From Dyadobacter sp. 50-39 (lineage in GTDB: Bacteria > Bacteroidota > Bacteroidia > Cytophagales > Spirosomataceae), in assembly GCA_001898145.1 (NCBI GenBank), contig MKSR01000018.1:62001-126000 (forward strand): DNA of 64,000 bases, written 5' to 3'. Under the pieces are notes generated by a model. That model was not told the DNA's origin and ran no database searches. It saw only the letters and a program-made list of their open reading frames with translations. A program made the translations under genes and the position numbers. Within the stretch, counting starts at the first letter, position 1. Every line of letters starts with the position of its first letter. This document shows, piece by piece, positions 60,647-64,000 of this stretch.

Positions 60647-61342
60647 ATGCTCTTACTCAGTATCGACACCTCGATCCGCGGATGCTCAGTGGCCGTGCAT
60701 AACGACACCGGACTGCTGGCTGCCTACGATCTTTTTACCGACAAATCGTCATCCGCTATGCTGACGACGCTCATGCGCGACAGCGTGGCGCACGCCGGGT
60801 TTCAACTGACCGACGTCGACGCGATCGTAGTCGCCAAAGGCCCAGGCTCGTATACAGGCCTGCGCGTGGGCGTATCCACGGCCAAGGGACTGTGCTATGC
60901 GCTCGACAAGCCGCTGATCGCCATCAATACTTTACAGGCGATGGCTTTGCAGCTCGTGCCATTCTTTCCGGGACATTTGTTCTGTCCCATGATCGACGCG
61001 CGGCGCATGGAAGTTTATGCAGCGGTTTTGGACGACAGCAATGCATTTGTACAGGAAACGCAGGCAGTGATTTTGACCGAAAACTCTTTTGAAGCGCCGT
61101 TGGCCAACAACAGGGTGGTATTCTTCGGTGACGGCGCCGCCAAATGCAAGCCGTTGTTCGGGCAGCATGCCAATGCAGTTTTTCCTGAAACGGATATTAA
61201 ACCATCGGCCAGAACGGTAGGCCAGCTGGGTACGATCGCATTCCGGAACAGCCAGTTTGAGGACGTGGCGTCGTTTGAGCCATATTACCTGAAAGACTTC
61301 ATGTCGCCGGCTCCCCGCAAGGCCAGCACACTCGTGCAGTAA
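60647..61342 (+). CDS. tsaB: tRNA threonylcarbamoyladenosine complex subunit TsaB
   Basis: 231 residues. TsaB is the dimerisation partner of TsaD in t6A37 synthesis. The ASKHA-fold N-terminal half has LLSIDTSIRGCSVAV, VDAIVVAKGPGSYTGLRVGV and STAKGLCYALDKPL, all diagnostic. The C-terminal half is shorter and variable as usual. tsaD and tsaE are not adjacent. It begins 10 nt after a terminator, so its own promoter must overlap the end of the preceding gene or transcription depends on readthrough. Confidence 0.94.
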   Translation: MLLLSIDTSIRGCSVAVHNDTGLLAAYDLFTDKSSSAMLTTLMRDSVAHAGFQLTDVDAIVVAKGPGSYTGLRVGVSTAKGLCYALDKPLIAINTLQAMALQLVPFFPGHLFCPMIDARRMEVYAAVLDDSNAFVQETQAVILTENSFEAPLANNRVVFFGDGAAKCKPLFGQHANAVFPETDIKPSARTVGQLGTIAFRNSQFEDVASFEPYYLKDFMSPAPRKASTLVQ

Positions 61343-61415
61343 ACGGGGATTTTGACATTTCGCCAAACAATCACCGGAGTTTTGTTGTTAGCCTTTTTGT
61401 AACAGGATTTTTAGC

Positions 61416-61952
61416 ATGGAAACTGACGAAATAGTAAACCGGGTAGCCACCAGCGGCATCATTTCACTGGACCTGGAAGAGCTTTACCACCCCGGCGAAC
61501 GCATAGTTTACGATATCAAAGACAATCTCTGGCAGGGAATGATCCTGCGTGAAAAAGATTTTCGCGACTTTCTCAAAAGCCACGACTGGGCGCAGTACCA
61601 GGATAAAAATGTTGCGATCATCTGTTCGGAAGACGCCATTGTGCCCACCTGGGCCTACATGCTTCTTGCCGTGCAGCTCGAACCGTATGCGAACGCATTT
61701 GTTTTTGGGGACCTGAATGCGTTGGAAGACAAACTCTTCGCTGATGCCATTGCGAAATTGAACGCGGAAGAATTTGCAGGAAAACGTGTGGTAGTAAAGG
61801 GTTGCAGCAAGGTAAATGTGCCTGTATCAGCTTATGTGGCGGTTAGCAAACTGCTGAAACCTGTTGTACAAAGCCTCATGTTCGGCGAACCTTGCAGTAC
61901 TGTACCGCTTTATAAAAAGCCCAAATCTTCCGTTTCCTCCACTTCCGTCTGA
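61416..61952 (+). CDS. DUF2480-family protein
   Basis: 178 residues. Family features: SGIISLDLEELYHPGERIVY, FLKSHDWAQYQDKNVAIICS, SEDAIVPTWAYMLLAVQLEP, LNAEEFAGKRVVVKGCSKVN and VPVSAYVAVSKLLKPVVQSL. DUF2480 is found widely in Bacteroidota with no assigned function; the GCSKVNVP stretch is the most constant part. Cytoplasmic, no membrane segment. Its last 43 bp overlap the end of the convergent rnhB gene. Confidence 0.88.
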   Translation: METDEIVNRVATSGIISLDLEELYHPGERIVYDIKDNLWQGMILREKDFRDFLKSHDWAQYQDKNVAIICSEDAIVPTWAYMLLAVQLEPYANAFVFGDLNALEDKLFADAIAKLNAEEFAGKRVVVKGCSKVNVPVSAYVAVSKLLKPVVQSLMFGEPCSTVPLYKKPKSSVSSTSV

Positions 61953-62539
61953 CCGCCGTCTTCCTTAATCAGTTTGAACGACATTCTGTGATAGGAACAC
62001 GGGCCGTGCAGCACGATCGCCTTGCGATGGTGGATCGTGGGATAACCCACATTTTGCTCCCAACCATAATGCGGGAATTGCCGGGACAGGTTGCTCATGA
62101 GCTCATCCCGGTAATTTTTTGCCAAAACCGACGCAGCCGCAATAGAAAGATAATGCGCATCACCCTTGATAATGCAGGTATGCGGGATCATCGGGTAAGG
62201 CGTGAAGCGGTTCCCATCCACGAGCAAATGCTCGGGACGAATCCGCAGCTTGTCTACCGCCCTGTGCATGGCCAGAAAACTTGCTTTCAGGATATTAATG
62301 CGGTCAATTTCATAGTTATCGACTTCTGCCACCGCCCAGCAAACAGATTCGCGGATAATTTCCTTTTCCAGCAGTAGCCGCTGCGCCCTGGTAAGCTGTT
62401 TGGAATCATTGAGGAATGAATGCTTATAATCGCGCGGCAGGATCACTGCCGCGGCAACCACCGGGCCGGCCAGGCAGCCCCTTCCTACTTCGTCCAGCCC
62501 TGCCTCAACGGCATCGATATTGTAATAAGCTTTCAGCAT
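61910..62539 (-). CDS. rnhB: Ribonuclease HII
   Basis: 209 residues from ATG 62539 (MLKAYYNIDAVEAGLDEVGR); the frame further upstream overlaps the VWA gene and is not RNase HII-like. It cuts RNA in RNA-DNA hybrids, including single ribonucleotides. Active-site residues: Asp/Glu in GLDEVGRGCLAGPVVAAAVI, Asp in LLVDGNRFTP, and a later Asp in IKGDAHYLSIAAASVLAK. The start codon overlaps the stop of batA (TGATG), suggesting coupling. Convergent 43-bp overlap with the DUF2480 gene. Confidence 0.95.
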   Translation of the reverse strand: MLKAYYNIDAVEAGLDEVGRGCLAGPVVAAAVILPRDYKHSFLNDSKQLTRAQRLLLEKEIIRESVCWAVAEVDNYEIDRINILKASFLAMHRAVDKLRIRPEHLLVDGNRFTPYPMIPHTCIIKGDAHYLSIAAASVLAKNYRDELMSNLSRQFPHYGWEQNVGYPTIHHRKAIVLHGPCSYHRMSFKLIKEDGGQTEVEETEDLGFL

Positions 62540-63558
62540 CAGTCTTCCAGAATATTGGCCATAAATGTACTCTTCGTCCCAATCGCCACAAGCAGCAGCG
62601 TAACCGCCCAAAAGAGGTAAACGCGGTAGTAATCTTTCACATCGCGCGACAGCACATCGCGGGATTTCACTTTTTCGAGCTGGTCGATTTGTTTAAAAAC
62701 CGTTTCCAGCGCCGTGTTATCGGTAGCACGAAAATACTTTCCATTCCCGATTCCCGCAATATTTTGCAGCTCACCTTCATCCATCAATGCACCTGTACTG
62801 GCCGTAGTATCGGCTTTCGACATCTTTTTGGGCCTTCCGACCGAAATGGCGTAAACCTTCACGCCAAATGCATTCGCCAGCTGCGCGGAAGTGGTAGGAC
62901 CCAGGTTACCAGACGTATTGTCGCCATCGCTGATCAGGATTGCTACTTTGCTCTCGCCCGCGGTGTCGCGCATCCGGTTCACAGCCACAGCTAATGCACT
63001 GCCGATCGCCGTGCCGGGCGTGGGAATGAGACTTGGGTTGACTTCGTCGAGAAAGCCGTATAGTAATTCGTAATCCGTCGTGAGCGGGCAGAGTGATACC
63101 GCTTCACCAGCAAAGACGATCAGCCCGATGCGGTCCTGCAAGCGGCCTTTGATAAATTGCCGCGCCATCCGCTTGGCGGCTTCCAGGCGGTTGGGGCTAA
63201 GGTCCTTTTCAATCATCGAATCGGAAATATCCAACAGCAGCATAATGTCGATCCCCTCCGAATACTGGTCTTTTCGCTCGGAAACTACCTGCGGACGTGC
63301 CAGTGCAACCAGGATTAGGCAAATGGCGAGGCCTACGCAAACCGGCTGCACAAACCGCAGCAATGTAAGCCAGCTCCGGAAGCCGGTTACCGAAGTGTAG
63401 GTGATGGTCAGCCGCTGCTTGTGCTTACGGTGCAATGCATTCCGAAGCCAGAAAAGAAACGGCACCAGCGGCAGTAAGTAAAGGAAATAAGGATAAACCC
63501 ATTCATACGACCGCAGCGTGTTATACCCAAACCATTCCAGTGAAAACCAGTTTTCCAT
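62539..63558 (-). CDS. batA: VWA-domain membrane protein, BatA-like
   Basis: 339 residues. Two membrane segments near the N-terminus (YFLYLLPLVPFLFWL, VCVGLAICLILVALA), a von Willebrand A domain at about residues 100-290 with a complete MIDAS site (MLLLDISDSMIEKD, TPGTAIGSA, ISDGDN), and a C-terminal membrane helix (YLFWAVTLLLVAIGT). Bat proteins belong to a Bacteroidota envelope operon linked to stress or oxygen tolerance and usually driven by a MoxR ATPase. The preceding membrane gene ends 12 nt upstream; batB is not downstream here, rnhB is. Confidence 0.9.
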   Translation of the reverse strand: MENWFSLEWFGYNTLRSYEWVYPYFLYLLPLVPFLFWLRNALHRKHKQRLTITYTSVTGFRSWLTLLRFVQPVCVGLAICLILVALARPQVVSERKDQYSEGIDIMLLLDISDSMIEKDLSPNRLEAAKRMARQFIKGRLQDRIGLIVFAGEAVSLCPLTTDYELLYGFLDEVNPSLIPTPGTAIGSALAVAVNRMRDTAGESKVAILISDGDNTSGNLGPTTSAQLANAFGVKVYAISVGRPKKMSKADTTASTGALMDEGELQNIAGIGNGKYFRATDNTALETVFKQIDQLEKVKSRDVLSRDVKDYYRVYLFWAVTLLLVAIGTKSTFMANILED

Positions 63559-63570
63559 TCAATGAGCAGG

Positions 63571-64000
63571 TTAAACGACGGGGCTGTCCAGTACAAACTT
63601 TCTTTTGGCCCTGTACAAACGTGTGGCGCCGGTTTTGAGCACTTCCAGGTATTGATCCATGTTTCCCGAACGGCTTTGGCCGTATACGATACTGTCCATG
63701 TTCTTCAATGCATCGGCCAGTTCGTCGTCGGGCATATTGTCGATAATTTCTCTTGTTGTATAAGTCGCGAAAGGTTTTTTCTCCAACCTTTCAAGGTAGT
63801 TTTTCCAAATGATGATGGCCTTTTCGGCATCCTTGATATTGCTCTTCTCCCGCGCGCTGCGCATCAGGCGATTGAACGAGCGCACGTACTCGAGGTGGCG
63901 GCGCTGCAATTTGAGCAGCTGCCATTGCTTGTAAATATCCCGGCCAAAAACCCAGTAAATGCTACCCGCTACCCCGATAATCAACGCAAATGAGCCGATC
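63571..64000 (-). CDS. Bat-operon membrane protein, C-terminal part (runs off the right edge)
   Basis: The minus-strand frame is open from the window edge to TAA at 63571, about 143 codons. It begins in a hydrophobic segment (ALIIGVAGSIYWVFGRDIYK), likely a membrane helix, followed by a charged helical domain (QLLKLQRRHLEYVRSFNRLM ... KKPFATYTTREIIDNM). This layout matches the small membrane protein that precedes batA in many Bacteroidota. The N-terminal part is outside the window, so I do not name it further. Confidence 0.8.
   Translation of the reverse strand, partial: IGSFALIIGVAGSIYWVFGRDIYKQWQLLKLQRRHLEYVRSFNRLMRSAREKSNIKDAEKAIIIWKNYLERLEKKPFATYTTREIIDNMPDDELADALKNMDSIVYGQSRSGNMDQYLEVLKTGATRLYRAKRKFVLDSPVV

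Overview
The window is one continuous stretch of chromosome from a Bacteroidota bacterium, most likely order Cytophagales and close to Dyadobacter/Spirosomataceae. That placement is inferred from gene content, not from a search. The supports are a TonB-dependent receptor with a carboxypeptidase-regulatory N-terminal domain, a Bat (VWA) operon, DUF2480, DUF5672 and DUF6056 proteins, MnmD without an MnmC oxidase domain, and several promoters of the Bacteroidota sigma factor type (TTTG or TTG, 19-21 nt, TAnnTTTG). Most genes lack a clear Shine-Dalgarno sequence. I see no prophage, transposase, integrase or CRISPR array. Gene density is high and nearly all genes look housekeeping.

Layout. 1-8.8 kb: 5' part of pbpC (minus), glycerol kinase, a phased 10-bp repeat dyad, a DEDDh exonuclease, and nuoKLMN behind its own promoter, closed by a strong terminator. 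8.9-16 kb: a UDP-sugar dehydratase/epimerase, two alpha/beta hydrolases, a CBS protein, NAD kinase, and a dipeptide epimerase paired with an AONS-like PLP enzyme. 16-21 kb: tatC, pdhA (minus), recF, a RelE/ParE-type toxin-antitoxin pair, and mannose-1-phosphate guanylyltransferase. 21-33 kb: TonB-dependent receptor, upp, a Wzi-like outer-membrane protein, nadC, a secreted helix-hairpin-helix/beta-barrel protein, recQ and RidA. 33-44 kb, mostly minus: a SWIM-SNF2 helicase, NUDIX, gmhA, mnmD, an aspartic protease with a PDZ domain, tpiA (plus), a repeat cluster, an OmpA-family protein and two sugar-related proteins (DUF5672, GT2). 44-51 kb: an unknown helical protein with a cysteine hydrolase, uvrA, a Xre-RES toxin-antitoxin module with a palindromic operator, and a fumarylacetoacetase-fold enzyme. 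51-56 kb (minus): LTA-synthase-like sulfatase, era and der. 56-64 kb: initiator tRNA-Met, a DUF6056 membrane protein, rpmH, an attenuator, rnpA, a CtpA-like protease, tsaB, DUF2480, then (minus) rnhB and the batA end of the Bat operon.

Functional themes are respiration (nuoKLMN, pdhA), NAD metabolism (nadK, nadC, a nicotinamidase-like hydrolase, and the NAD-attacking RES toxin), cell envelope (pbpC, capD-like, manC, gmhA, Wzi-like, OmpA, LTA-synthase-like, glycosyltransferases), genome upkeep (recF, recQ, uvrA, rnhB, exonuclease, SNF2) and translation/ribosome assembly (era, der, rpmH, rnpA, tsaB, mnmD, tRNA-fMet).

I found no clearly new multi-gene system. The most unusual items are the phased 10-bp dyad array at 2500-2600, the secreted HhH/beta-barrel protein beside recQ, the in-frame 15-bp minisatellite in the sulfatase, the hydrophobic/Gln-Thr repeat insert in the TonB receptor, the palindrome over the Xre-RES promoter, and the rpmH-rnpA attenuator.
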